Part shown: piece by piece, positions 31,503 through 43,489 of the stretch
Numbering within the stretch: the first letter of the stretch is position 1
Layout of the letters: every line of letters begins with the position of its first letter
DNA from: Alitta virens
Taxonomy: Eukaryota; Annelida; Polychaeta; Phyllodocida; Nereididae
Assembly: GCA_932294295.1 (NCBI GenBank)
Contig: OW028582.1
Span: 36,475,704-36,539,703, forward strand
Reading direction: 5' to 3'
Length of the DNA: 64,000 bases
Notes under the pieces: model-generated
Told to the model about the DNA's origin: nothing
Seen by the model: the letters and a program-made list of their open reading frames with translations, nothing else
Database searches by the model: none
Translations under genes and position numbers: made by a program

Positions 31503-34500
31503 TTAATCACCAGGCTGGAACTGAACTGTGATGACGATGTATGTGATGATAAGGCCTATGACCTGAAAAATAATTGGCCTTTGTAAATCAGCTGCAGTGA
31601 AACATCACCAGTAAGACCACCTTTGGTGTTGCATAATTTACTGGTCATAATAATATTCTTAATTTTTTACTTTTAAATCTAATATTCAATGTATGTATGT
31701 GAAAGAAATCAAATGATATTATTATATAATGGTGAGGTGGTCTTAAACAAGAATTAAAATACAACAGCAAGTATCTGTTAGGTCTCCAGATGGGCAGTCT
31801 TACAGTTAATTTCATAGACTTGGAACTGAACTCCAGGGCAGAGAGAACTGCTCCATAGGACGTCATGTGAATCCGGGACTCCCTTTGGTTAAAGTCCTGG
31901 ATTGTATTTAGTTACCAAGTTGGCTGTAATGGTAGGGTGGTCTTCTGAAGTGAGGTATATTAGTATAAATGTCTGAAAGCGGTGTTTCACTGTACTTCAC
32001 TGTACTTCACCATATCTCTATGGACTATATAACTTTTTGCATAAACTGGACATACCCTAGCCTAGCATCATTCCTGTCATTTTTTCGTGGTATTTTGCAA
32101 CAGGTTCATAAATATTCAGCATGGACAATATACATCAGTGCCTACTATCACCATTTCACATCATTAAAGTTGAGATTGCCAATTCAGTTCATCAATACAG
32201 TGATTGTGTTCAAATGTCAAGGTTATTCATAGTGTGTGCACTCATTATTTCTTGGTATAAAGTCGATTTATGTATGTTGAAAGGCTGTAAAACCGCATGC
32301 ACATAGTATCCCATAAAAATTATAAAGACTGCTGCATGGCCCTTATTCTGCAAACTCAAGCAAGGTTAAGTTGGTTTAGCTTAGTCTTCCACTATTAATG
32401 TCTGAAATATGAATGATAAGTGAACTCAATATTTCTTTTATCTGTCTAAAGTATAAACAAAACTGATCAAACAGCCTTCTTACACATCAGATCAGGACTT
32501 CGATGATATAAATTTTGCCCATACTTTGCAGCTGAATATGAAATTATAGTAATTTTGACTTTCACAGCTTTGAATGGATCTCCTGGAAACTGCTAAATTT
32601 GCTGTGTCTGAGTCTTCCATGATACTGTCGATTTACTCATTCTCAAAGAAAAAACCAAACAGATTGTTACCTCAAGTTACAATTTATTTTGCATTTCTGG
32701 GTCAGTGTATTTTTTTCTCATTTTTGACAAATAGACACAGGTGAAGAAAAAAAAATGCATGTATACCTGACGATTGGTGTGCTCAGAAGTCAGTTTCAGG
32801 TCTGCGGTAGTGAACAATTCCATTGGTCTCTGAGCCTGAGAAAAGATACACATCAATGTTAGGCAATGACCGCTGTGACATAAAGTAACCCTCTGACAGT
32901 ACTGAGTCAATAACTGGGCATTTCAGATGTCTCATGTCTCAATGCTACTGGGTCTGAAGTTAAGTCAGCTCATATTGGCAGCTGTGAGAGGCAGACATAA
33001 TGATGAGATGATAAGACTGCTTGGAGTCCACACCATGTTACACATTTCCCCAATGGGTGGAGTCTTTCACTTGCCTCAGCATAGACACTGAGTATAAGGC
33101 ACCTCTAATTAAACGTTTCATGCGATTGACATCCATCTTAGCTGATAAATGGTGCCTGGGTCTGGGATCAATACTTTATGAAATTGTACATGTTAAACTG
33201 AATTGAATTAATTTTATTTTGAAGATATACAAAAACAGAAAGATCGAATAAATAAACTCCAACTATATGTCACAATATACTTAGATCTCTAGAATAAGGG
33301 AGTTCAGGATAAGATATTTCTGAAAAAGCACTACCTGTTCCAATACATAAGCTGGAGCAGCCAAGAATATCAAAAGCGTCGCAGCTATTTGGGTGAGTGG
33401 AAGCCACATGTATGGAAAATTTGGAGATGATACGATACTGGTCAGAAGAGATGTGGTCAAGCAGACCATAGCAATGGACAGGGTCAGCAGAGATGAGACA
33501 ATCAGGATGCCATGGGTTGAGGAAAATCGCTCCACAGCATCACACAGCCGGTTGTATCGGAAACGAAATCTGAAAAGTAGGTCGCAGCTGAACTCATAGA
33601 CTTGAAAACTTAACTCCAAAGGACATCACGAGAATCCAGGACTTTCATTGGCTGAGGAATGGCTTCAACTAATGGGAGTCTTGGTGGATACAAATGATGT
33701 TATCTGGAGTTTTCCAAGTCTATGAAATCTGCTGTAATCAAAAGCCTTATTAGTTGGTGAATTAATGATAAAATCATTATGAACTTGTCATACATTAATT
33801 AGATATTTGTCATTTGTCGTTAAAATTCATTTATGGATCTTACAAATGAAACATTCTTTAAAAATCATATTCATAGTTTCTTGGTTAGACTGTTCCTTAC
33901 TTTTGTAGAGCACTGTCATCCTTGCCAAAGAGGTCTGGTGACTTTTCCAAACTTTAAAAGAGGAACTGAAACTCTTTTCCCAGCAGGAAGCAATACACTA
34001 TTAAGTAGGAAGGTACAATTAACTGTCCGGGTAATATGAACAACATTGCGATTGTCGCTATAGTAATGTTACAGTCTAATTTGACAAAACCATCCCACAC
34101 TGTGCATCGCTTTATATTATGAAAGGTAAAATGTTCAATGCTAGTCAACAAACAACTTGCAATATTAACTAACACTGGTAAAACGACAGCCATTACAAGT
34201 ACAATCTTCACTAAACGTCTTGGTTGATAATGAAATTGATTCGGTTCCATGACAAAAAGGGTCTTCTTTCTTGCCATTATGAACATGTTGATTGAAGATA
34301 TTATACTCCATAAAAGGAATGCACCAAGCTGGATTGTAAAAGCAACACTCAGTCCAAAGCTTCGAGATTTTGTTGAAGCCATCACCATGGAAATAGCCAC
34401 AAATATAGTCCCACTAATGTGGAGTATGTTGTATGCGATTGACAAAATGTGCCAAAAATTTCTTGGCTTTCCTTCAGTGTGAGATTTTCCAAATATAATG

Positions 34501-34529
34501 AATGCTTTGTGAAATAGAGACAGCTCCAT
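31503..34529 (-). pseudogene. GRL-C: diverged gustatory-receptor-like gene with in-frame stop
   Basis: Minus strand. Exon 1 33901-34529 (629 bp, the same length as in GRL-B) starts MELSLFHKAF and carries four membrane helices. Exon 2 33335-33569 has RFRYNRLCDAVERF and two helices. Exon 3 32767-32835 (69 bp, same length as B). Exon 5 31503-31562 has LIITYIVITVQFQ, the C-terminal signature. Splice phases match GRL-B. A TAA at 33954-33956 interrupts the end of exon 1, after which the frame continues to the donor. I could not locate exon 4 between 31563 and 32766. It is probably a pseudogene, though readthrough or a polymorphic stop cannot be excluded. Confidence 0.75.
32925..33155 (-). repeat. 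Dispersed repeat, family 2, inverted copy
   Basis: Longer copy with TCAATGCTACTGGGTCTGAA, the CAGCTGTGAGAGGCAGACATAATG core, then GGGTGGAGTCTTTCACTTGCC and CGTTTCATGCGATTG. Confidence 0.65.
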
Positions 34530-35086
34530 CTGGACGACCTCTAAGCTCTTCTTCTGAACAAAGTGATGTGATTCATATATTGCTTGATATTGACATAGTT
34601 GTAGCTCATGTGATATTCAGTGTTCACTTCCATTAAGCTCTTGTGCTTAAAGCCACAACTAACCTTTCTACATCCATTAAAGCTATGTATGAACAAACAT
34701 TTCTTTGTGCTTATCACATTAGTTGCTATGCTGTAGCAATTTAAATGGAGTTTTGTCCATTTTTTGTGATATCAATTACTTCTGCTTCACCCCCATTTCA
34801 CCATTAATGACTGCTGCAAGAGCAAATTGTCAATTCACCAACTAAGGCAACAAGGCTCGGGGTCTATTATGATCCATTGACAAACAGCCACCAGGGGCAG
34901 GTAGCAGTGGAGATTGCAGTGGAGATTGAGGTGACATCGGGGTTCTAGACTTAGTTTCATGTATGCTGACTTGAGTTACTTATTAATTTATGGTGTACAG
35001 CCTTACACAGTACCCATGTTACATTTTTGCCTCATTGACCTCTCTTTGTACTCAGATATAGTATTGCGATGTCATCAGACAAAGGC
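34530..35086. repeat. Extra unit of the flank repeat
   Basis: From about 34757 this is a diverged copy of the segment at 352-690 and 35445-35780. Two partial tandem units of about 690 bp therefore precede block B. No gene. Confidence 0.6.
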
Positions 35087-37114
35087 CATGGTGAGGTCAC
35101 AAAGTGCACGAATCATGTAGAAGTAATGATGTCATAACATATGACATTATAAAAAAGAGGTCAATGAGGCAAAAATGCCAACATGGCTGCCTGGTGAAAA
35201 GGGTGTATACTAGACCGATCCATGAGTCCCTACATGTAGATGTAAGGACTGATTCCAAACCATAGGTTTTTTTCAGCCCATAGGGCATTTTCAGAAAATC
35301 GCTTTTTCTAAACAATTCCTCTTTGAAGAATAACGCCAATTTTCAGACACAATCACTCAAGTTATAACTGTAGGCAATATATTTCTCTACAATTGTGTGT
35401 CATAATTGACCGGAAAGGTAATTTCCCGAAGATAATAGAATTTTGTCCATTGTTGTGATATCAATTACTTTTGCTTCACCCCCATTTCACCATTAATGAC
35501 TACTGCAAGAGCAAATTGTCAATTCACCAACTAAGGCAACAAGGCTCGGGGTCTATTATGATCCATTGACAAACAGCCACCAGGGGCAGGTAGCAGTGGA
35601 GATTCCTGGTGAGGTGACTGTGGGGTTCTAGACTTAGTTTCATGTATGCCGACTTGAGTTACTTACTAATGTCTGGTATTCACCCTTTTCACATGGCAGC
35701 CATGTTGACATTTTTCCCTCATTGACCTCTCTTTGCACTATTAAGTGTTGTGCTGTCATCAATAGACAATGGCCATGGTGTGGTCACAGAGTGCAAGAAA
35801 AACAGTAATGATGTCATAATACATGACGTAGTCAAAATTAGGTCAATGAGGCAAATATGCCAACATTGCTGCCGCGCCAAATGGGTGTATACTATTGATT
35901 GGCACTAATTGCTCGTTAGGCTTATTAGTCCAAATCCAGGATCTTACAGTAGGTGACAGAAGTCTTATCAGGAATATGGCAATTCTAGATCTCAGCCGAA
36001 AGCCTAGTCTGGCACTTTTAACAATGTCTGGTGCTTATAGCACCCTAATTAAGGTGTTTTCCTGTGATGGTTCTGGGTATCAATAAATATTTTCTTCAGA
36101 TTTTTTTGAGTCATTCCGTTATAGGTCACTAGAATCTGAGCATAATCATGAACTAGGACAATAAGAAAGTTAAATCCCAAACGTTTTAATCTATTCTAAT
36201 CAATCACACAAAATGCCACTCAAACCAGTGTTCAGCTATACATTCAAAACATTCAAAGACAAAGTAAATCACGTACCTTAATACAATTTGTCGACATTCC
36301 TTGGCCATACACTTGACACATGGTCATTCAATCCTAATTAAACCTCAATATTCTATTCCAATGCTCCAGTCACTTCCTTCCCAGTCTTATTGCTTACTCT
36401 AAGGTCTTGAGCTCAGTTCCTCCCAACTGACTGCACAAACCTCTCTGTCTCTCTGACTTTTGCCCTGGTTATATACCTCATACCTGGGCTGGCTGTTTGA
36501 AAAATGCCTGCACCGTGCAGCAGGTTTTCAGGTGAGGCTAGTAGCTAATCTTATTTTACCCCTCTGGCCAAGGAATGTGTGGCTTAGCTTGTCGATAGCG
36601 ATGATAGCGATCAAGCAAAGTCTAGATAGCATCTTTATTTTGTACATTTCATATATATTGCTACAATCTACAATATCATCTCAGTTAAAGAACATCAACC
36701 TTTATATTCAATTTATCTATTAATCATACATTAATACATTATATAGCCCTACAGTGGGCACTTTATAGGTACATCAAGAAACAACATGTTTATATTACTA
36801 AATTTCATGTTAATACATGACACGTGTTATACATACAGGCTACTAAAAATAGCCATTATAACCTCATTAAGTACATTATATATTATTACATTGGTTACAT
36901 TATTTAAACTAGTCAATAATACAATCACTTTAAACATAAATAAACTCATCACGCAGCTATTACTACGTTACATGTCAATATTATAATGTGTCTTCTTTTT
37001 TGTGTTCACGGTCGAAAGATGCTCCTCCTGGCATCACACGACAATACCATAAATTTTCATGCTGTGGCGAAGGATTTTTGTTCAATATTTTTTAACCCTG
37101 AAGTATTATTCCAA

Positions 37115-37120
37115 GCAATG
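37115..37120. other. Empty Polinton target site
   Basis: One AATGCT in uninterrupted flanking sequence (left TATTCCAAGC, right CTTCTGATAC). It is the paralogous pre-insertion state of 2031-20440. Confidence 0.95.
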
Positions 37121-37800
37121 CTCTTCTGATACTTCATCAAGAATTATGTGATACGTCTCTGAAGATTGTTATTCAGTTTAGAATAAAGACTATCTGATTG
37201 AGGTGTTGATCTCATGCATTAATACAATTTATCCCAAAACTTGACATAGTGAATTATACCTTTTGTAATGCGATCGGAATCCTTATTTTTGTGCTATTGG
37301 CATGAGTTTATCCAAATATTATAATTAGAGTTGGAATCTTCAATTCTACCTATCTTGAATTTATTCATAATACAGGAATTGCCAGTTTGTTCCTAATTTT
37401 AGATCGAGCTTCCTCTGTATTGGTATATTTTCACAAATTTATGACTTGTTTTTGTAAATTTTCCACGATTGAAAATCACACAAAATATGGCTGATGGTCA
37501 GAGATATTCTCCATTAGAATTCCTGCAGTGGTTTTGAAGAAATGTGTAGACCTTATTTATATATGGTCATTCCTAATATGGGCATGCATAAAAAATGATG
37601 ATACAACTTCACTGTATTTTCTGAAACTTTTTAATTTTTATTATAGTAGTCTTAAGCAGTCATATATGTTATTATAAGGTGTTCTATAGATTTAGATCTG
37701 GTACATAAAGGGCTACAGATAACAGTTATGTTATGTCACATTTGAGTCACTGAGCAGCTAAGGCATGGGACGGCCATCACTCAAGATTTTTACAAGCTAA

Positions 37801-38302
37801 AGCCCCCTTCACACGTAGGGTCTGCTGGGATCGGGATGAAGAATATTCTGGTGGCACCCCGGTAGTTATCTTAGGGGTGTCTCCACCTGTATATACCATT
37901 TGTATATGTATAGGAAATAAAATGAGTCTGAGTCTGAGTCACACATAGCCAGATCAGACAATGGAATGTCCCGGAGTAAAATTTCTTTCACTCCGGGGTG
38001 GTCCGGGAACAAAGGGCTGAAAATTTCAACAAAAAATAAATGTTTGGCGGTGTGTACACAATGGCAATATGGTGTCAACAAGGAGCAACACGGAGAAGTC
38101 TCCGGTTGTTGCCGGAGTTAACACGACTGTCCCGGAAGAATGCGGAGTGAACCAGATTTTACACGGTGCCTTCGCGGTGGTCCCGGATCGCCCCGGACAA
38201 TGCTGGAAATGAACACAAGGTCTACACGATATTACCCGGAGTATGCCGGAGTGATACTCCGGGATGCTCTGGCATCTGATCCGGCTATGTGTGAAGGGGG
38301 CT
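37801..38302. mobile_element. Harbinger-type MITE (copy B)
   Basis: Duplicate of 21119-21620 with the same TAA flanks and the same nested LINE tail. Insertion therefore predates the segmental duplication. Confidence 0.85.
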
Positions 38303-38439
38303 TAAAGTATAGGAAGTTTGCCTTACATACAACAAATTTGTGTCAATTAAAGTGACTGGGCTGAAATTGTGCTACCTTAATTAAAGGTTTGGCATACCAT
38401 TGATATGCTAATAAAGTGAGTAATTTAATTCATTAGTAA

Positions 38440-41400
38440 TTACACAGGTGTGGGGATGTCTGACTCCGATGGTTGAAACTGGATGATGACAACGATGTAA
38501 GTGATGATGAAGCCCAACACCTGGAAATAGACACAGAATGGAGATCCACAGACTTTTGAACAATTACTAGTTATAAATAAAAATCAAAGAAGCAATTGAA
38601 ATTGCAAGTTGCTATAGTGCACAATATGTATATGAAAAATCCATGGCTTTCATAGGGTAAACTGTAACATGGTGTAGACTCTAAGACTTATTATCTCATC
38701 ATTACGTCTGTCTCTGGTAGCTGGTCATATATGCTGATTAAGCTTCAGACCCAGTAGCACTGAGACAGACATGGAGACATAGAGAGATATAATTAAAACT
38801 TAAACAACCTCAAAATGGGAGTCTATATCTTATAAACCTATATTGCTGTACCAGCTTGGAATAGCAATGTCGTAATTTTATTTATTTTTTTAAAGACAAG
38901 TTTCATATCTAGCAATTAATAAAGTCTTTTTTATGGATTGTATTTTTGCTGTTTATCTGCATCACTTACTCCTGCTGCACCCGATCGGTCCAGATTCAAG
39001 AATCCCATTGCAGAAACTCCCGAAAATGTTTCAACCTTCTTGAACAGGTACACCTGAAATTATCAATCATGAATTCCCAAAATATCTATTAATCTATATA
39101 TCTATCAATCTATATATTTGTCTGTCTGTTATGTCTGTCTAGCTGTCTGTTTGTCTGTCTGTTTATCTATTTATCGATCTATCTATCTATGTATAGTTTC
39201 ATTAAAATGAATGTCCACATGTTTCTGGTTTCTCTCTTTAACCGCAGGAGTTTGCCGGCAACAGTGGGGGTTGGAGCTCAGTGGAGCACGCTGGGCTTCC
39301 AACCACTGGGTCCCGGTTTCAATTTCCATCTAGCCTAAGTTGGATGGCTGTTACATCCTTCATCCTATTGCCATGGTCCCTGCCTGTCCTAATTAGCTCA
39401 TCAGGTGCAGAAATACAGGCCTTATCCACCTACCCACCCTTGGCGGCAACAGTAATACATTTGAGTTGTGAAATGATAAATGATAATAAACTTATTTGTA
39501 AAGCACCTACTTCAGAAAAGATTTTGGCTCACCAGCGCTTGGATTGCAAAAGCTTATTTATTTATAGGCAGTTCTAAATAGATGAGTTTTAATTTCTTCT
39601 TAAAGCCATCACAGATGGAGATTCACTTGCTATCTTCAGGTAATCTGTTCAAGAGGTGAGGAGTAATCACTGAGAAAGCAGATGCCCCAAATTGTTTACT
39701 AGACTGAGATTTGAGGAGCAAGTAAGTGTCATTGCTTCCAAAATGTATTGCATGCTGAGGCTGTTTCCTCAAGAGCTTTGTCAATGATATGTATGGTGTT
39801 GCCTCATTGTGTTCTGTGCTTATCTTGAGTGGCAGTGTGCGTTAATTGGCCTACAGCTGTGCGAGCTGCCACTAGAGATGGGAAAGCAATTATAAGTATG
39901 GAATCCCATTAAAATAACGATATTATAAAAAATTTGGTTAGTTGTTAAAAAACAGAATGGAATATACACAGTCAAAATTGATTTTACAGGAATACAAAGT
40001 AACGTCTTGGTTTCCATATGGTTGGGAAAATTTGGTTGTTTACAGATTGCACACTGTGTAAATCAGGATTATCCATAGATGAGTTACTCTCGTGACGTAT
40101 TCTTGCGTGCAACTTTCCTGCAGTCTAACAGTAAGCTAAAGAGCTAAAGAGCAGCTGCCCACCAGCCAAGTGCTAGTAGGCGAGGTAGTTGTGTACCCCT
40201 GGATCTAATACTATAATAGGATACACATGTGTATTACCTGGTAAAAGGTCTGTTCAGAAAAAGACTTCACATTCGCATTGGTCAGCATGTCCAGTGGTTT
40301 CTTGCCCTGAAAAATGTCAATGAAAGAAATTGAGTCAACACATGTTACAACCAATGACACTTACCACCAAATTAGCTGACCTGGCAGGGTATATATTAGT
40401 TTATTTGGCGAATACCAATCATGCTTAACATGCCTAGAAAGCTTTCTTTTATTTGTCAACAAGCCTTACGTGATATTGTTGCTTCGTCAAATTGCCTGAC
40501 TGACATTTGGAGTACAAGTCAGAATGTGCAAAAACAGAAATGTCCACACCCAAAATGTCCAACACACATCCAAAATGTACAATTTTATTTTTACACATAG
40601 TTAATTGCTCTAATATTAGGAATACAGTGGCGGGGCTACATGTGTTAGTAGGCTAGGCTATTAAAACAATAGTGGATGGTGAGGAGTCCAACATAGAGGC
40701 TTTGTGGGATGAGGACAAATTATATCAGTTGAGGCCAATATAATTTTTCCTCAACCCACAAAACTCTATGATGGTCGATGCACCATCCACCATTTTATGT
40801 TCTCTTGTCAGCACCTGAAATCTACCATAAAATCAATACAGTTTAAATCTGTGTAGTGTGAGCTGGATGCAGAAAAAGCACCGTTGCAGTTACAACTTGT
40901 CTCAAGGCCCCTTCACACATAGCCGGATCAGACACCGGAGCGTCCCGGAATATAATTTCTTTTAATCCGGGGCGGTCCGGGCGAAAGAGCTGGAAATGTC
41001 AACAAACGAAATATTTGGCGGTGTGGACACGATGGCAATACGGTGGCAACAAGGAGCAACACGGCCATTACACGGATGAATAGGGTCGCTACACGGATAT
41101 GTACGGTTGAAACACGGCGGTGCACAGAGGTGCCCGGTGCACCAAGGAGCGAGCCACGGTTGTTGCCGGAAGTAACACGATTGTCCCAGATGAGTGCAGA
41201 GTGAACCGGATGTTACACGGGGCCTTCACGGATATACCCGATCTTTACACAATCTTAATACGGAGTTAACCGGTTTACCCCCGGATAGCTCTGAAATTGG
41301 TATTTAAACTGCCTGCGGCCCACTGTCCGTCATTCCACTTTGGACTACCATACTGCAATGGTGTTGCTGCTACTACAGAATAATTAGATATATCTTTATC

Positions 41401-43390
41401 ATACCACGACAGGGTGGAATTAGATGTGAAGTACCTGGACATGCAAGTCCAGCTACTTACTGCTGCAAAGGATATAATTCTGCAAGAACAGAAACTGCAA
41501 GACGATCCAGAGAGGGCCACAACAACAACTGATGAAGATGACTTATTACAAAATGCTGGTGCTGCACGAAGCAGAAGGCGAATGTGGATGCGACCTTGGC
41601 TTCTAAGAAGACCTCTTTATGGGCAGTATGAAAAACTGATGGCTGAATTGACTGCAGAAGATGTGGGTGGCTTCAAGAATTTCATGAGGGATGGAGCCTG
41701 ACTTATTTCATGAAGTTCTTGCCAGAGTAGGACCTAGGATTGCAAAGCAGGATACCTTTTGGAGGAGGGCCCTTGAACCTGGATTGAAACTGGCTGTTAC
41801 CTTGCGTTACCTGGGTACGGGCAACAGCTACATGTCTCTGCAGTATGGACTTAGGGTAGCCTTCAATACCATTTCTATCCTTGTCATCGAAGTCTGCCAG
41901 GCCATCATAGATGAGTATACAGCATGTCCGTGTTTGTTTATTTATTTATATTGTATTTTAATTCTGCAGGGCCCTGTTTTAAACCAGACAGTAGTCTGAC
42001 ACATGTTACCCTGTTAAAATATATTTAAATAAATTGTAAGGCAAGTTCTTGCTGGTCAAGAGGGTTGATTGAAGAGGTGAAGGAAAGGAGGAGTCCACCT
42101 ATACATTTACCCCATGGATGGGGTCTTTCACTTGCCTCCACATAGACCCTGAGCACAAGGGACGCCAATTTAACGTCTCGTGCGATCGAAATCCAGCCGG
42201 GATGTTGCTCATGAGGAGTGCCTGGGATAGGGATCGAACCCGAATACCTGGCACTGCCAATTTAACGTCTCATCTGAACAACATCCAGCCAGGATGTTGC
42301 TGGATGAAGGGTGCCCCAATAAAAATTACTAAAAATAATTTGGCGTCTTACCTGCTTGACCAAATAAGCTGGTGAAGCCAACAACACTAACAATGATAGA
42401 GTCATCACAGTGACGGAAGGATACAGCGACTTCGGTGGTATGTAACCTGAAATGAGGTTTATGCCCAGACAGATCATTGAGATGGCAATCACAAGGAGAG
42501 ACGATGTAATGATGATTCCATGGGAAGAGTTAAAACTGTCCACCGCTTCGCATAACTGGTTGTAACGCATGCGAAATCTGTAAATTGACAATTTTTTCAA
42601 ATACATACAATGTTACACGTGTAAAAGAGTGCTTGACTTGAATTGTGCTATTTCTGATGGAAAATGAAACGCTTTTAGTCCAATGATGACTGCCAAGATA
42701 CAAAACTGAAATATTTTCCTTTTTTTGTACTAGGCCCAAGAGCATTTACCAATTTTGTTACCTTTGCAGAACATCACAATCTTTTCCAAACAAGTCTGGT
42801 GATATTTCCATCATTTCGTAGAGGACTTGGAATTCTTTTCCGAGTAAGAAGGAATAGACGGCAATGTAGTATGGAATGATCATCTGTCCAGGTAATATGA
42901 AGAATAAGGAAAGTTGGGTTGTAAAGATATTGCAATTCGGATCTGTAAAAAAACGTTTTGCACTGCATATTGGCAAAACATCTTCAACAAAATTATCCAG
43001 AATTGTCATAAGGCAGATGGCAATCATAGTCAGTACTGGTAAAACCAAAGCTGAGAAGATTATGGCCTTAGCAAGACATCGCGGATGGTAATGAAATTCT
43101 CTCGGATCCATCACAAGAAAGTTGCCTTTCCATGACATGTAAAACATTGTGATTGAAGACAGTATGCTCCAGGCGATGAGAGCAGCAATTTGCGACGTAA
43201 ATGCAATATTCTGATTGAAGTCCTTGCTGTTACTAGTGGACATCAATAGAGATGTTAAGGCAACGACGCAGCCACAAATGTGGAGTATGTTGTGTGTGAT
43301 AGACAAAATGTGCCAAAAACCTCTTGGCTTTCCTTCAATGTGAGATTTCCCAAATAATATAAATGCTTTGTGAAATTTTGCCAGCTCCAT
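38440..43390 (-). CDS. GRL-B: gustatory-receptor-like 7TM protein, five exons
   Basis: Exons on the minus strand are 43390-42762, 42577-42352, 40306-40238, 39053-38970 and 38520-38440. All borders are GT-AG, intron phases are 2, 0, 0, 0, and the product is 362 aa. Seven hydrophobic helices are visible: four in exon 1, two in exon 2, and the last in exon 5. The final helix carries ITYIVVIIQF, the TYhhhhhQF hallmark of the insect gustatory/odorant receptor superfamily, preceded by a GFLNLDRS segment typical of its loop. Family members are ligand-gated cation channels with an inside N-terminus; chemosensory use here is inferred. The start MELAKFHK is chosen by alignment with MELSLFHK of GRL-C, and an upstream exon cannot be excluded. 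An in-frame upstream Met exists at 43486. This is the only intact copy of three. Confidence 0.8.
40908..41999 (+). pseudogene. PIF/Harbinger transposase remnant, copy B
   Basis: Same as 24612-25712, including the frameshift (frames at 41414-41701 and 41691-41999). The shared lesion shows it was dead before the segmental duplication. Confidence 0.8.
42113..42325 (-). mobile_element. Second SINE-like repeat, block B copy
   Basis: Counterpart of 25826-26035 with the same inverted B box and inner partial duplication. Confidence 0.6.
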
Positions 43391-43489
43391 TTTGACTTCT
43401 GAACTCTTGCGTAGAAAATGCCAAATGATTCTGTGGCAATCTAATGTACATTGCATAGTAATATTACCATGGTGATCATAAAACAAAAT

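Noticed and set aside
40238..40306. Ankyrin-repeat exon (GKKPLDML)
   Set aside because: Only one motif; exon length and phase fit the GRL gene and recur in GRL-C at 32767-32835.
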